DNA of 64,000 bases from contig JAQTON010000002.1 in the NCBI GenBank assembly GCA_028713325.1, positions 124,001 through 188,000 on the forward strand, given 5' to 3'. The position numbers and the translations under genes are program-made. The notes below the pieces were generated by a model that was not told the origin of the DNA, did not search any database, and saw only the letters and a list, made by a program, of their open reading frames with translations. Every line of letters begins with the position of its first letter. Positions within the stretch are counted from its first letter, which is position 1. The stretch comes from Candidatus Altimarinota bacterium (GTDB taxonomy: Bacteria; Patescibacteriota; Gracilibacteria; BD1-5; UBA2023). Positions 10,222 to 19,149 of the stretch are shown one piece after another.

Positions 10222-11133
10222 TTAATTATCGATTTCAACGAATTCGAGGTCGTATTTCTCCTGAAGTCCTTTTGTATAGAGAAGTTGTCCAGAAGATGTG
10301 AATATGAGTCCTTCCATATCGTTCTGTTCTATGAGACGGAGTCATTCTGAAACCGGTGCATTGAAGACACTTTTCGTAAATCCGTCACAGTTGGCACATT
10401 CCTTTGAGATGAGCGTTACGCTAATTATGGCATTTTCATTTCAGAGAGTGGTCGGATTAATGAGGTGATGATATTTCTTCTCTTCGATGCTCCATTTTCG
10501 TTTGTAACTTCCGGATGTTGCGATGGCTGCATCCCGGAGTATGAGTGAAGCGATGATTTCTTCGGTGAAAGGGTTCTCTACACCGATGACCCAACCGGCT
10601 TGCGTATTTTCGTTTGTTCCGCTCGCATAGATATCACCTCCCGCATTGACGAAGAAATCGTCATACCCGAATAATCGGAGAAGGGAAGCAGCTTTATCTA
10701 CCGCCCAACCTTTCGCTATTCCGCCGAAATCGAGGGATTGCCCCTGTTGGAGAGTAATAGTATTTCCGTCTAGCTGTATCGCTTCGAAATCCGTATTGAT
10801 AGCTCATTCCGATTGTTCGAAATTTCACTCTTCAAATGAATGACTATATCCGAGTTTCGCGACGGATACGAGTGGATTGAAAAGCCCATTTGTTCGCTTA
10901 TACATCCGCTTTGAAGCCTCCATGAGTTCTATAAAACGATTTGAGACACTCGCTTTTTTGTGTGTATTGAGCAGGCTCAAACTCGATTCCGGGAGAAATC
11001 GCGAGAATTCTTGTTCGATGGAGGAAAAATAATCGAATACACAGGCGATTCGGTCGGGGGTTTTGATATCTTCAGAGATGACGGTTATCTCTATGGAAGT
11101 TCCGAGGAGTTTACGGGTGTCAGAATAACGCAT
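10222..11133 (-). CDS. apbE: FAD:protein FMN transferase
   Basis: A 303-residue ApbE enzyme that attaches FMN to a Thr of exported FMN_bind domains. Family motifs are all present: LGTSIEITVI near the start, LDFGGIAKGWAVDKAA, FVNAGGDIYASG, AIATSGSYKRKW and HHLINPTTL. Four UGA codons are read as Gly (for example PTTL-G-NENA). No clear lipobox or signal is visible. The target gene is immediately downstream on the same strand, 80 bp away, under its own promoter with the same direct-repeat box. Confidence 0.94.
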
Positions 11134-11164
11134 AAGAGGAAAATTAGGAATATTGATTGAGGGA

Positions 11165-11197
11165 AGTATAGGAAAGTTACCTTAAATAAACCTTAAA
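11165..11197 (-). promoter_or_regulatory. Promoter and OmpR-type box upstream of apbE
   Basis: On the minus strand the box TTTAAGGTTTATTTAAGG (nt 11197-11180) has two TTTAAGG units at an 11-bp period, followed after nine bases by the -10 TATACT (11170-11165). There is no good -35 hexamer; the box occupies that place, as is usual for activator-dependent promoters. Confidence 0.62.
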
Positions 11198-11224
11198 ATA
11201 TACCCATTATTTCGGGCATAAAAA

Positions 11225-11266
11225 ATACCAGGAAACGGTGTAAAGGAGGAAAACCGTCTCACTGGC
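11225..11266 (-). terminator. Intrinsic terminator after rsmA, possibly ending a very short transcript
   Basis: On the minus strand CCAGTGAGACGGT and ACCGTTTCCTGG pair around a loop and are followed by TATTTTTT. A promoter-like pair (TTGGAA, 16 bp, TACAAT at about 11300-11273) lies just before it. The hairpin may therefore end a short RNA rather than only rsmA. Confidence 0.5.
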
Positions 11267-11309
11267 AAAGTTATTGTAGCATATTTATCCTTATTTCCAA
11301 ATTTTTCTC

Positions 11310-12284
11310 TTACGTGATTTTCTCTATGAGTTCTTTCCATTTCCCGATCCCAAGTTCCTCGGCACGGGCAGTTTCCAAGAGTTCCAGTCATTCGAATGAT
11401 TCATGAAGGACTTCTTTCGAAATATGGAGAGTATTTGCCAGATTGGAGAGGAGTTTCTTTCTCGGGGAAGTGAATCCCGCACTCGTAATTTTTAGAAACT
11501 GTTTCGCTCTCAAAGTGTCGTATTCTTTTTTTCTTTTAAAAGAGAGAACACTCGAATCTATCTTCGGTGACGGGATAAAGTTCTCTTTTGGAACAAGACA
11601 TACTTCCTCGATCGTTTCACAGGAGAATTCGAGAGCAAGCGAAAGATAGGAATTGTTATATCATTTCTTTCTGCAAATTTTATCGCCCACTTCTTTCTGC
11701 ATAAGTATCACCATTTCCTCTGGCTTATTTTCGAGTTCATGAAGAAATCGAAAAAGGATGGGGGAGGTTATGTAGTAGGGGATATTCGCAATAACCGAAT
11801 AGGGAGAAATCTCTGAAAAACTCGTTCTTTGAATTCAAAATTCCGCTTCTCATTCCCCGTACTTATTCTGTACGATTCATTTCGATAACCCCTCTCCGGG
11901 GGAGCTATGGCTTCATTTTTCATTCAAATTACTTCGCTTTTGAGAGATTTCTGAGCTTTCTCATGGTGTGTATTTTAGTACATCCCCCTCGATAATGGTG
12001 AAAATAGTTTCCTCTGGAATGATAATATCCCCCTCTCTGATTCTCGATTGAAGGATGTACACCATCTTCTTATCCAACTCGACAAGAGTCAGAGATCTCG
12101 GTTTTCTTGCGAGAATTTTCTCGGTCAATGCCCCGTATCCCGGTCCAATCTCGAGAATATCTTTTCAAGTTATCTCGACACTATCCGCGATAGTCTCCAG
12201 TATATCGTCATTGACGAGAAAGTTCTGTCCGAGGGATTTTTGTGCCCGGATGCCGTAATGTCGGAGAATTTCTTTGTGATCCAT
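11310..12284 (-). CDS. rsmA: 16S rRNA dimethyladenosine transferase with in-frame palindromic-element insert
   Basis: RsmA (KsgA) dimethylates two adenines near the 3' end of 16S rRNA. The frame is 324 residues with UGA as Gly; 265-285 is usual. Motifs are SLGQNFLVND, the SAM loop ILEIGPGYGALT, VELDKKMV, IIEGDVLKY, the catalytic IANIPYYITSPIL and the C-terminal VPKENFIPSPKIDSSVLSF. Between DVLKYTP and NIPYYITSP there are about 48 extra residues (SQKRSNLNEKG and onward) encoded by the element at 11806-11951. The site is a loop between the SAM-binding part and the catalytic NIPY motif. Confidence 0.93.
11806..11951 (-). repeat. Palindromic element, copy 3 (in frame inside rsmA)
   Basis: A 146-bp copy with perfectly complementary arms GAAATCTCT and AGAGATTTC. 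On the coding strand it begins QKRSNLNEKG in the same frame as the copies in sufS and uvrD. It carries an extra internal cassette with AGCTCCCCCGGAGAGGGG, absent from the shortest copies. Confidence 0.88.
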
Positions 12285-12299
12285 TTGAATATTGTTATT

Positions 12300-13016
12300 T
12301 TACTGTACTACCTTTGTTTTTGACGGCCACTTATCCTTGATAACACCGAGTTGTCCGATATAAATGGTCCATTTGTTGAGGAATTTTTCGTATTGATCTT
12401 TCAGTTTACGCATATACGTGTGTTTGTCATTTTTGAAAGATGTGACGACCGCAGACTCTCCGAGTAGCCAGGCGGATTCTTTATATGCTTGGAGTTTTTT
12501 ATCCACAAGCCTGGAACACCCCTCTTGTCAGAATATAAAATTATTTGCATCGTTGTCAGTGGTAACTCCATCGCTCATCTTGCTGGATTCTCCTTTTTCT
12601 TTAAAATAGAGGATTGTTTCGTTCATAACGAGCGTATTGCAAATCTCTTCATACTTTGCCGGATAGACGGATTTTTTATTGGAACGATCAAAAAGATCTC
12701 TTATATTGGAGGAAAGTTGCCCAATATCCTTGTTGGTTTCTTTATGAATCTTTTGCAAATCTTTTTTTACCTCATTATCGAGTTTCTTGAACTCTATGCT
12801 CATAACGACCTGAAAGGCAATCTGCTGAGGACTGAGAGTTCCAACGGGACAGACATAGTCCTCTATGGTTTTTGCTCTACCTTCCTTGTTCGCCTTGATG
12901 CAGACATCAATCTTTCCGGTGTACTTTGATCTCGCCGATTCAGCAGCAAAAAGCGGTGAAAAAACTCCACTTGCGATAAACGATAAGATAGTTATATAAG
13001 AGATAACACTCCTCAT
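12300..13016 (-). CDS. Hypothetical secreted helical protein
   Basis: I do not recognise this 238-residue protein. It has a clear signal peptide (MRSVISYITILSFIASGVFS) ending near PLFAAES. The mature part is charged and largely helical, with four cysteines (DVCIKA, DYVCPVG, EEICNT, QEGCSRL). One UGA is read as Gly (NNFIF-G-QEGCS). It lies 15 nt upstream of rsmA and 4 nt after the next gene, so the run of minus genes from hsp20 to rsmA looks like one operon. It is probably extracytosolic. Confidence 0.7.
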
Positions 13017-13020
13017 AGAT

Positions 13021-13287
13021 TTATTTTTTAAAAAGTCGTGAGAAGAATCCCTTCTTTTTTTCTACCGCCAACTCAGAACACCCAAAAATGAGCATTCCTA
13101 ATATTTTTTTCATTCGATTTCTCTTTTCCGCTCTTTCTTGGAGCTGTTTTTCGTCAAGATGCTCATGTGTTTTTTTGATACCATAAATAGATGCAACTAC
13201 TCCTCCGAGAAGCATACCGGTTACTATAGCATCTATCTTTCTAATAGATCGTTTATGGATTTTATCGTTTTTATTGAACACAGACAT
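13021..13287 (-). CDS. Hypothetical small membrane protein
   Basis: An 88-residue protein with one membrane segment (AIVTGMLLGGVVASIYGIKK, residues 20-40), a charged helical middle (EHLDEKQLQERAEKRNRMKK) and a second short hydrophobic stretch (ILGMLIFGCSELA). The tail is basic (KKKGFFSRLFKK). There is no UGA. It sits 6 nt after hsp20 and 4 nt before the secreted protein gene. The function is unknown. Confidence 0.65.
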   Translation of the reverse strand: MSVFNKNDKIHKRSIRKIDAIVTGMLLGGVVASIYGIKKTHEHLDEKQLQERAEKRNRMKKILGMLIFGCSELAVEKKKGFFSRLFKK

Positions 13288-13293
13288 AGGGGA

Positions 13294-13731
13294 TTATCCT
13301 TCTAATTTATTGATTTTAATAGTTTTTTCTCCGAAAATCAGTTTTGGAATCTCGATACGGAGAAGGTTATTCTCCATATTGGCGTGAATCTTATTGAAAG
13401 CGAGATTTTCCGGAAGTATCACGGATCGGGAAAATGGTCCGAAAAAACATTCTTCCACGAGTATGCGATCCGCACTATCATAGATATCCGGTCGCCGTCG
13501 CTCCCCTGATATGGTAAGAATATTTCGAGAAACGGAGATATCCACATTTTCCGTGTCCATTCAGGCAATGGGTGCCATGATGACAATCATATCAGGGCAA
13601 TCGAGGATATCAAGTGCCACCTGTCCAAGCTCCTCTTCCACTATGTCATCATCCTCCATCTTCACTTCGATGGAGTTATGTCCATGACTCTCATCTTCGT
13701 CATGACTATTTCCCTGAAATATCTTGAGCAT
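13294..13731 (-). CDS. Small heat-shock protein (Hsp20 family)
   Basis: A 145-residue cytosolic chaperone of the alpha-crystallin type. The N-terminal 55 residues are acidic (SHDEDESHGHNSIEVKMEDD). The domain shows DMIVIMAPIAGMDTENVDIS, where one Gly is UGA, then NILTISGERRRPD, EECFFGPFSRSVILPE and the closing NNLLRIEIPK. The last two beta strands and the LRIEIPK near the expected IxI place are typical. It is the first gene of the minus operon that ends with rsmA. Confidence 0.9.
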
Positions 13732-13844
13732 AAAAGATATATTATTTGAATAATGATTATTACGCCATATCCTATTCAGGAATCGTTTTTTTGCAAATTT
13801 TTCTCTTTTGTGTTATGCTTGATACGGTTGGTATGTTGTCACTC

Positions 13845-13941
13845 GTCATTGCGAGCGAAGCGTGGCAATCTAGGACAAAAAATCCTTATAAAAAAGCAGA
13901 TAAGTATCCTAGATTGCTTCATCGTTCTTCCTCACAATGAC
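13845..13941. repeat. MITE-like inverted repeat (GTCATTGCGAG family)
   Basis: The ends are GTCATTGCGAG and CTCACAATGAC, with inner pairs GGCAATCTAGGA and TCCTAGATTGC. This gives a near-perfect hairpin of about 97 bp. It has no coding capacity. A partial relative occurs near 43684-43712. It occupies most of the gap between hsp20 and pilC. Confidence 0.75.
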
Positions 13942-14014
13942 AGATTGATACTCTATACACTGGGACTAGTAATGTCAATTTAAATAAAAAGAAGCTCTCC
14001 TATTATTACATACT

Positions 14015-15127
14015 ATGCAAAAAATACACTTTTCTCGCAAAGAAAAAATCCTCTTCCTCGATAATTTCGGAAGTCTTATCAATGCAGGGATTCCGATAGT
14101 TAAAGCACTCCAGATTATCTATTTTCAATCGGAAAATAAGCGCATACAGGAGATGAGTGCCTATTTCAAACAAGCTATCGAATCTGGACATAATATTATA
14201 CAGGTGTGCGAGAGTCTCCCGAGGGTTTTTTCTCCATTCGATCGAGCGATGTTTGAGATGGGGGAGGCGACGGGAAAGATGGGGCAGGTTCTCACACTCA
14301 TCACCGAGAGAGAGGAAAAACAACAGGACCTGGAACAGAAGATTAAGCAAGCTCTTATCTACCCGGCTTCCATTATGGTTGTCGCTATCGGTATGGTGGT
14401 AACGATTATGGTGTATGTAGTTCCAAAGATTGAAAAGATTTATAGTGATTCTCATGTCAATCTCCCATCACTGACACAGTTTATTATCGGCATCAGTCAT
14501 TTCCTCAGAAGTGAAGGAATATATCTGGCAATCGGTATCGTTGCATGTATTATGGGGTTCTTTTTCGCTCTCAGAAATCCACGGTTTCGGTATGAATTCG
14601 ATCGAAAAATTCTTTCCATTCCGATTTTCGGTGGGATTCTTCGCAAGAAAATACTCATCGTATTTACCGAATTCCTTGCCACTCTTCTCAATTCCGGCAT
14701 TCTCATCAATCGTTCTCTTTCCATCGTTCGAACCGGTATGGATAATCGGTATTATGAGACGGAGATTGACGCCATTCTCTCTGATATTAGGGCAGGAAAA
14801 ACTCTTTCCTCCGCTCTTGGCGGGGAATATATCGAACGAAAAATCCGATGAGAAATCATAGAGAATAATGAGATTGGTTTCAAACGAAGGGTGGATTGTT
14901 TTCCGATAGAACTCTCTATGTCGGTGAAAATCGGTGAACAAACCGGTTCTCTCGCTCGTATGCTCGAAAAGATGGCGATTCGTTACAATAAGGATGTGGA
15001 TGTAACGATCAAAGGATTATCCAGTATGATCGAGCCCATTATCATCGTCGGAATCGGAGGAATCGTCGGGGTCATTATTATGGCGATTATGCTCCCGTTC
15101 TTCAATATGGTCAATGTCATACATTAA
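14015..15127 (+). CDS. pilC: Type IV pilus inner-membrane platform protein (PilC/GspF family)
   Basis: A 370-residue membrane protein at the base of the pilus assembly machine, where it couples the ATPases to pilin. Both GspF repeats are visible: the first begins EKILFLDNFGSLINAGIPIV and the second VFTEFLATLLNSGILINRSL. Family signatures are EMGEATGKMGQVL and the second-repeat equivalent KIGEQTGSLARMLEKMA. Membrane helices lie near residues 115-140, 170-190 and 340-370. One UGA is Gly (RKIR-G-EIIE). No pilB, pilT or pilD is in the window, but a minor-pilin operon is at 53.7-56.7 kb. Confidence 0.93.
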
Positions 15128-15157
15128 AAAAGAGTCCGCTAGCGGACTCTTTTTTAA
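15124..15157. terminator. Bidirectional intrinsic terminator between pilC and the S41 protease gene
   Basis: A perfect hairpin AAGAGTCCGCTAGCGGACTC is flanked by runs of A and T on both sides, so it can end transcription from both convergent genes. Confidence 0.9.
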
Positions 15158-15161
15158 TGTA

Positions 15162-16751
15162 TTACCAGTTTAGATTCTTCGCGTATTCCATCTGATTGTC
15201 TCGTCCGTCTTTCCAAAGTTTCTCGTCGAACTTCACTTCCAAGTCCGGTTTGATTCCGGTTCCATCGATTCCCGTCTGGGTTTTTCCGGTAAACCATTTG
15301 GCGATAGTGTACTTGAAACTTGAATTATCGGTGTACGTATCGAGACTCTGAACGGATCATTTTCCGTAGGATTTCTCTCCGACGATGCGAACGTTGTCTC
15401 CGAGATAATCCTTGATGGTTCCTGCCATAATCTCGGAAGCGGAGGCACTTCCTCCATTGATGAGGATGACAATCTTTCTCCTCGTGAGATCGATGAGATC
15501 TTGTCCCTCGCTCTGCATCTCGGAAACGGTATTTTTGTACTTGATATGCACGACACTCTGTCCTTTCGGTACGAAGTAGTTGAGCATGCTGGCGACTTCA
15601 TCGAGACTTCCTCCCGGATTATTTCGGAGATCGATGATGATTTTCCCATTGCTCGGGTCTTTTTTTATCGCCCCGAGAGCTTGTACGAATGCGTCTTTTA
15701 CTCCGGCTCCGAATGTCGTAATTTTTATATACTGATCACCGGTATCGAGCTTTTTAAATTCCACATAATTGATCGTGATTTTCGCTCGGATAATGACGAA
15801 ATCGAGTTCCTCCGTACCTCGTTTGACATGGAGTTTCACGGTGGTTCCCGGAGCTCCCTTGATCTTATTGACCGCATCCTGAAGAGAGGTGGATTCCGTA
15901 ATGATCATGTCATCGATTTTAGTGATGATATCCCCTCATTTGAGTCCGCTTTTTTCTGCGGGAGTTCCCGACATAGGAGAGATGATATGGAGCTCCCCCG
16001 GTTTTGGCATATCGATATACGCACCGATACCCTCAAACTCCCCATCGAGTTCATCTTGGAAATTTTTGGATTCCACAGGAGGAAAATAGGCTGTATGTTT
16101 ATCTCCGCTGGCTTCTGACATACCCTTTGCAGCACCCTGTATAAGGGCTTCGTCACGAAGTTTGGCACTGTCGTAAAAATTTATCTTCAGCTTCTCGTAC
16201 ACGTCATTCAAGATGGCGAAATTGGAAACGGTGGTGATGGGATAAAAAGTTCCGATATCTATCGTTTCTATCGTTGTTTCGACATTATTCTGAGAATCGA
16301 TGGAGGGTTCTTGATAGAGTTGACTGAGAGTGTCAAGAACAGCTTTGAGAGTAAGAACCTTTCCCGTACCGACCTGTTCTATTTTCTGTCCGAGGTTTGA
16401 TTCTACTGCTCGGGTGAATTGTTCGGGGGTCGCCAGTTCCGTCGTTTTGAGATCAATGGGAAGATTCTTAAAGAACCCCATGTATACTCCTTTCTGGAGA
16501 GCTTTATAGAGGGGAGTGTTTTTTTGTATATTTTGGAAATTGAGAGCTATGTACTGGTAACTCTCCGGGATATTTTCATAATCTCCAATACTATTAAAAT
16601 ACACGGTGAGAAAGCCTCCAAAATTGAGTGCACGGTTCTCGCTTCCTGCGGGATATGAACTCAAATCCCGATAATCCATTGCCATCGTCGTTTTTGCAAA
16701 GACACTTGAGATAGAGAGGAAGAGGAAAAAGAAGATGATGAATTTTTTCAT
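15162..16751 (-). CDS. S41-family carboxy-terminal processing protease
   Basis: A 529-residue exported serine protease. The start MKKFIIFFFLFLSISS gives a clean signal peptide; an upstream in-frame ATG (16787) would spoil it. Residues about 250-345 form a PDZ domain (GEFEGIGAYIDMPKPGELHI, ISPMSGTPAEKSGLKGDI with UGA-Gly). The S41 catalytic part has IIDLRNNPGGSLDE, the nucleophile in NGGSASASEIMAGT and the general-base Lys in GEKSYGKGSVQS, where the second Gly is UGA. It probably trims or degrades envelope proteins. The N-terminal 220 residues are not recognised. Confidence 0.93.
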
Positions 16752-16783
16752 AGATACGAGTTTAAATAAAATTAAAGTAACTG

Positions 16784-16931
16784 TCATTTCGACCGTAGTG
16801 GAGAAATCGCTTTTTATCGCATTATTGACTCTTGGATATAAGAAATCACTAATTCCAAATTCTGAGAAGTCTTATATTTTTTCCTCCATTGCCTTGATAT
16901 AAAGGGATCCCTCGACTTCGCTCGGGATGAC
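16784..16931. repeat. Inverted repeat of the GTCATTCCGACC family, copy 1
   Basis: Ends GTCATTTCGACCGTAGTGGA and CTCGACTTCGCTCGGGATGAC are imperfect inverted copies flanking about 100 bp of AT-rich sequence. A second copy is at 31039-31198. It is non-coding and MITE-like. Confidence 0.7.
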
Positions 16932-16938
16932 AACCTGT

Positions 16939-17208
16939 TTATTTTGTCTGAGTTTGCGATTGGTTTGTTTCGAAGGCATCGCTTCCGTATTGACGGGGAT
17001 TATCGAAAAATCAGAAAGGGTACACGACACTGACGAATATAAGTCCGAGTCATATGAGACTTATAACAAATACCGTTCCTCCGGATCCGAGGTATTTCTC
17101 TGCCCAGTACCACCGCCCCGTCCAACCATAGACGACTTTTCGATACTTGAGGATACCGAGACCCATGCTGATTCCGAGGAGTGCGTAGAATATTTTGATG
17201 AGGAACAT
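16939..17208 (-). CDS. Hypothetical small two-helix membrane protein
   Basis: An 89-residue protein seen only with UGA as Gly. Hydrophobic segments are residues 2-18 (FLIKIFYALLGISMGLGILK) and about 45-68 (GTVFVISLIGLGLIFVSVVY). Between them is an aromatic loop, WTGRWYWAEKY. The tail is polar (FDNPRQYGSDAFETNQSQTQ). A plus-strand frame also runs over this stretch, but the hydrophobic minus frame is the better gene. It follows fiber gene 2 on the same strand. The function is unknown. Confidence 0.68.
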
Positions 17209-17274
17209 GTGATATATCGAAAAATAAATACATATCTGAATTATATAGGTTATCAGATCGGAAGCAAGCCGAAA

Positions 17275-17311
17275 ATAAAATTCCCCGCTTCGTACGAAAT
17301 GAGGAATTCCT
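17275..17311 (-). terminator. Terminator-like hairpin after fiber gene 2
   Basis: On the minus strand AATTCCTCATTTCG and CGAAGCGGGGAATT pair and are followed by TTATTTT. It resembles the hairpins that precede leader copies A and B, which suggests these units spread together. Confidence 0.55.
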
Positions 17312-17346
17312 GGGAACTATCTTTGTTTGAGTTTATTGAGACAAAA

Positions 17347-18198
17347 CTAACTGTACGTTATTGTTATATCAGCATCGGTAAAATTGTGATTTAAGCTCCC
17401 GATGATTTCAAAAATACAAACGGGATGCGTACCACCTCCATTATAGTCAAACTGGATGACTTCATTGGATGGCGAAGTAACGGTAAATCCAGCACCTTCG
17501 GTTGCGACATGGGAGAAATTCGCCGTCCCATTCGTATACCCGCCCCCAGTCTGCGAAGCCACAGGTCATGTACTTGCAGTTTGTATTCGGTAGAGCCATG
17601 AACCGGCACCTCCCCGTAAATAAACCGTTACCTTTAGATGGGTAAATGCTCCACTTGCACCCTGCACCTTAATAATTCTTTGAGCACTTCCACCAACCGA
17701 ATTTCTGTTTGTGATCGAACCATTTACGTCAAGTTTCGCTCCTGGATTTGTCGTCCCAATACCGACGTTACCATCTCCTCTAATTACAAATAACTCCGTA
17801 TTATTATCCCTCGCCCGTGCTCTGAAGTTATAATCAGTACTATCTCCTCCTGCTACCGTTAGGAGTCCATAGGATGTACCTACGGCTGCAGTATTTACAA
17901 TTCCGACCGTATAAACATTTGCACTTCCTGCTATATCGAGTGGTTTAGTTGGACTCACTGTTCCTATTCCTACATTCCCTCCGGAAGAGAACACATTCGC
18001 AGTCCGTCCATCGAGTTCAAATATTGCATCTATGATATGATTCCATGAACTTGCAGTAAGTCCCGAACCACTTCCCACTTTATCCGCATTCGAAAGTCCA
18101 CTCGATAATACCGCATATCCCACGGATAATACTACAACCGTACCAAAGAACACCAACCCAGAATACATTGATTTCTTCCAGAAAGAAAGGGTTTTCAT
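17347..18198 (-). CDS. Fiber-like surface protein 2 (GIGT-repeat family)
   Basis: A 283-residue paralogue of the proteins at 3644-4492 and 19336-20385. The start MKTLSFWKKSMYSGLVFFG aligns with both, so the longer upstream frame is not used. Then follow a membrane/signal helix, ADKVGSGSGLTASSWN, repeats GGNVGIGTVSPTKPLDIAG and GNVGIGTTNPGAKLDVNGS, and a C-terminal domain with one UGA-Gly (RIQTAST-G-PVASQ). The head is beta-rich (FTHLKVTVYLRGGAGSWLYR). An adhesin or fiber role on the surface is inferred. Confidence 0.72.
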
Positions 18199-18289
18199 GG
18201 GAAAAAAGATAAGAAAATAAGAAATAACTTGAAAAGTGTATCGTTTTTTTTTTTTTTTGCAAATCAAGTTTCACTTAAAAAAAACAATA

Positions 18290-18319
18290 AAAAAGCGATT
18301 ATCGGTCAGATAATCGCTT
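18290..18319 (-). terminator. Terminator or attenuator hairpin in leader copy A
   Basis: On the minus strand AAGCGATTATC-TGACC-GATAATCGCTT is followed by TTTTT. It lies about 90 nt before the fiber gene 2 start, so the gene is expressed only on readthrough or from a later promoter. Confidence 0.7.
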
Positions 18320-18365
18320 CAGATTTGAATTTCAAAAATGGAGCGATTATCCTTTAGTCGCCAAA

Positions 18366-18482
18366 CTATTTACCTATCTTGCCCTTATTCAAGGAAGATG
18401 GAGAAGATAACCGCTCCAGCGTGTCCTTGAAAAAGAGAATAAAAATGGCATTAAAAATAAGCAAATAATTTGGCACGCCCAT
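18366..18482 (-). CDS. Possible small hydrophobic peptide A in the leader
   Basis: A 38-residue frame MGVPNYL followed by a hydrophobic stretch (LIFNAIFILFF) and a polar tail, ending TAG. Copy B has the same start (MGVPNYL) and a hydrophobic stretch of similar size but different sequence. The start region is the best conserved DNA of the two leaders. It may be a leader peptide, a type I toxin-like peptide, or chance. Confidence 0.35.
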   Translation of the reverse strand: MGVPNYLLIFNAIFILFFKDTLERLSSPSSLNKGKIGK

Positions 18483-18501
18483 TGTATTCAGTTTTTCGAA
18501 A

Positions 18502-18545
18502 ATCAAAAAAAATTCCCCCACTTCGTAAAAAGTGAGGGAATTCCG
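18502..18545 (-). terminator. Intrinsic terminator before leader copy A
   Basis: On the minus strand GGAATTCCCTCACTT and AAGTGGGGGAATT pair, followed by a long T run. It is homologous to the rpsA terminator at 20694-20729. Confidence 0.7.
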
Positions 18546-18549
18546 GAAA

Positions 18550-18627
18550 TTATTTTTGTTCGAGTATGTCGAGACGGGCTTTGATGTCTTGATTTTCTTG
18601 TTTGAGAGAATTGATATCTCTCCTAAT
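18550..18627 (-). pseudogene. Remnant of a coiled-coil C-terminus
   Basis: A start-less 25-codon frame on the minus strand reads RRDINSLKQENQDIKARLDI, then LEQK and stop. This heptad pattern is typical of the C-terminal coiled coil of tail-fiber intramolecular chaperone (peptidase S74) proteins. An upstream in-frame TAG separates it from any gene. It is probably what is left of another fiber gene. Confidence 0.4.
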
Positions 18628-18644
18628 CTATAGTTTCTGTAAAA

Positions 18645-18956
18645 CTATCGTATCTGAATGTGAGTTACCGTACGAATATTATCATCATCTTCAAAAGATA
18701 CGAAAAGTACTCTGCTTCTCCATTTTATGATTGTTTCATCTTTCTTATAACTCACAATTTCTTTCTCGAGATGAACCTCAACAATATCAAAAATTTCCTC
18801 ATATCTCTTGATGGCTTCAGCTTGGTATCCTTCTATTATCATATCCTCATTCCAAAGTCCCGAATCACTATATAACTCTTCGTAATATAATCTATATCGT
18901 CGGATATAAGACTGCACCATGGCAACCGCTTCCATCGAAAAAATAACTTTATGCAT
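18645..18956 (-). CDS. Possible RelE/ParE-like toxin
   Basis: A 103-residue protein beginning MHKVIFSMEAVAMVQSYIRR, with an N-terminal helical half and a C-terminal beta part (IIKWRSRVLFVSFEDDDNIR) ending TVTHIQIR. Size, order and the late beta strands are like RelE/ParE toxins, but no catalytic residues can be assigned. The start lies 7 nt after a 44-residue basic protein gene, as in toxin-antitoxin pairs. No UGA. Alternative: an unrelated small conserved protein of these bacteria. Confidence 0.45.
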   Translation of the reverse strand: MHKVIFSMEAVAMVQSYIRRYRLYYEELYSDSGLWNEDMIIEGYQAEAIKRYEEIFDIVEVHLEKEIVSYKKDETIIKWRSRVLFVSFEDDDNIRTVTHIQIR

Positions 18957-18963
18957 AAAGATT

Positions 18964-19098
18964 TTACACGGTTAACGATGCAAAAGTTTTTCCATTCTGC
19001 ATTCGCAGGTTTTTTCTCAAAGTCTTAACCTCTTCGTCCACGACAACCCGACAAAGAGCCTTTGCTTCCTGAATTGTATATCATTTTTTTGTTGCCAT
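18964..19098 (-). CDS. Possible small antitoxin
   Basis: A 44-residue protein, MATKKGYTIQEAKALCRVVV followed by DEEVKTLRKNLRMQNGKTFA, visible only with one UGA as Gly. It is charged and predicted helical. The gene ends 7 nt before the toxin-like gene on the same strand. The pairing suggests an antitoxin; the sequence alone does not prove it. Confidence 0.4.
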
Positions 19099-19149
19099 AT
19101 AAATGATGATTAAAAAATATAATTGTTATTATACGGATTTCTCTCAAAT

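Larger units (their letters stand above)
18230..18482 (-). ncRNA. Structured leader RNA, copy A (upstream of fiber gene 2)
   Basis: On the minus strand, conserved blocks shared with copy B are the start block AATACAATGGGCGTGCCAAA, a long stem GGAGCGGTTATC (18417-18406) with GGATAATCGCTCC (18352-18340), the strand AGTTTGGCGACTA, and a terminator hairpin (18319-18290). The 3' arm of the long stem can instead pair with the 5' arm of the terminator, which would make an attenuator switch. It could equally be a short mRNA with a structured 3' end. Confidence 0.6.

Noticed and set aside
16927-17394. A 155-residue plus-strand frame
   Set aside because: It lacks any coherent pattern and is antisense to a small two-helix membrane protein and the end of fiber gene 2, both better supported.
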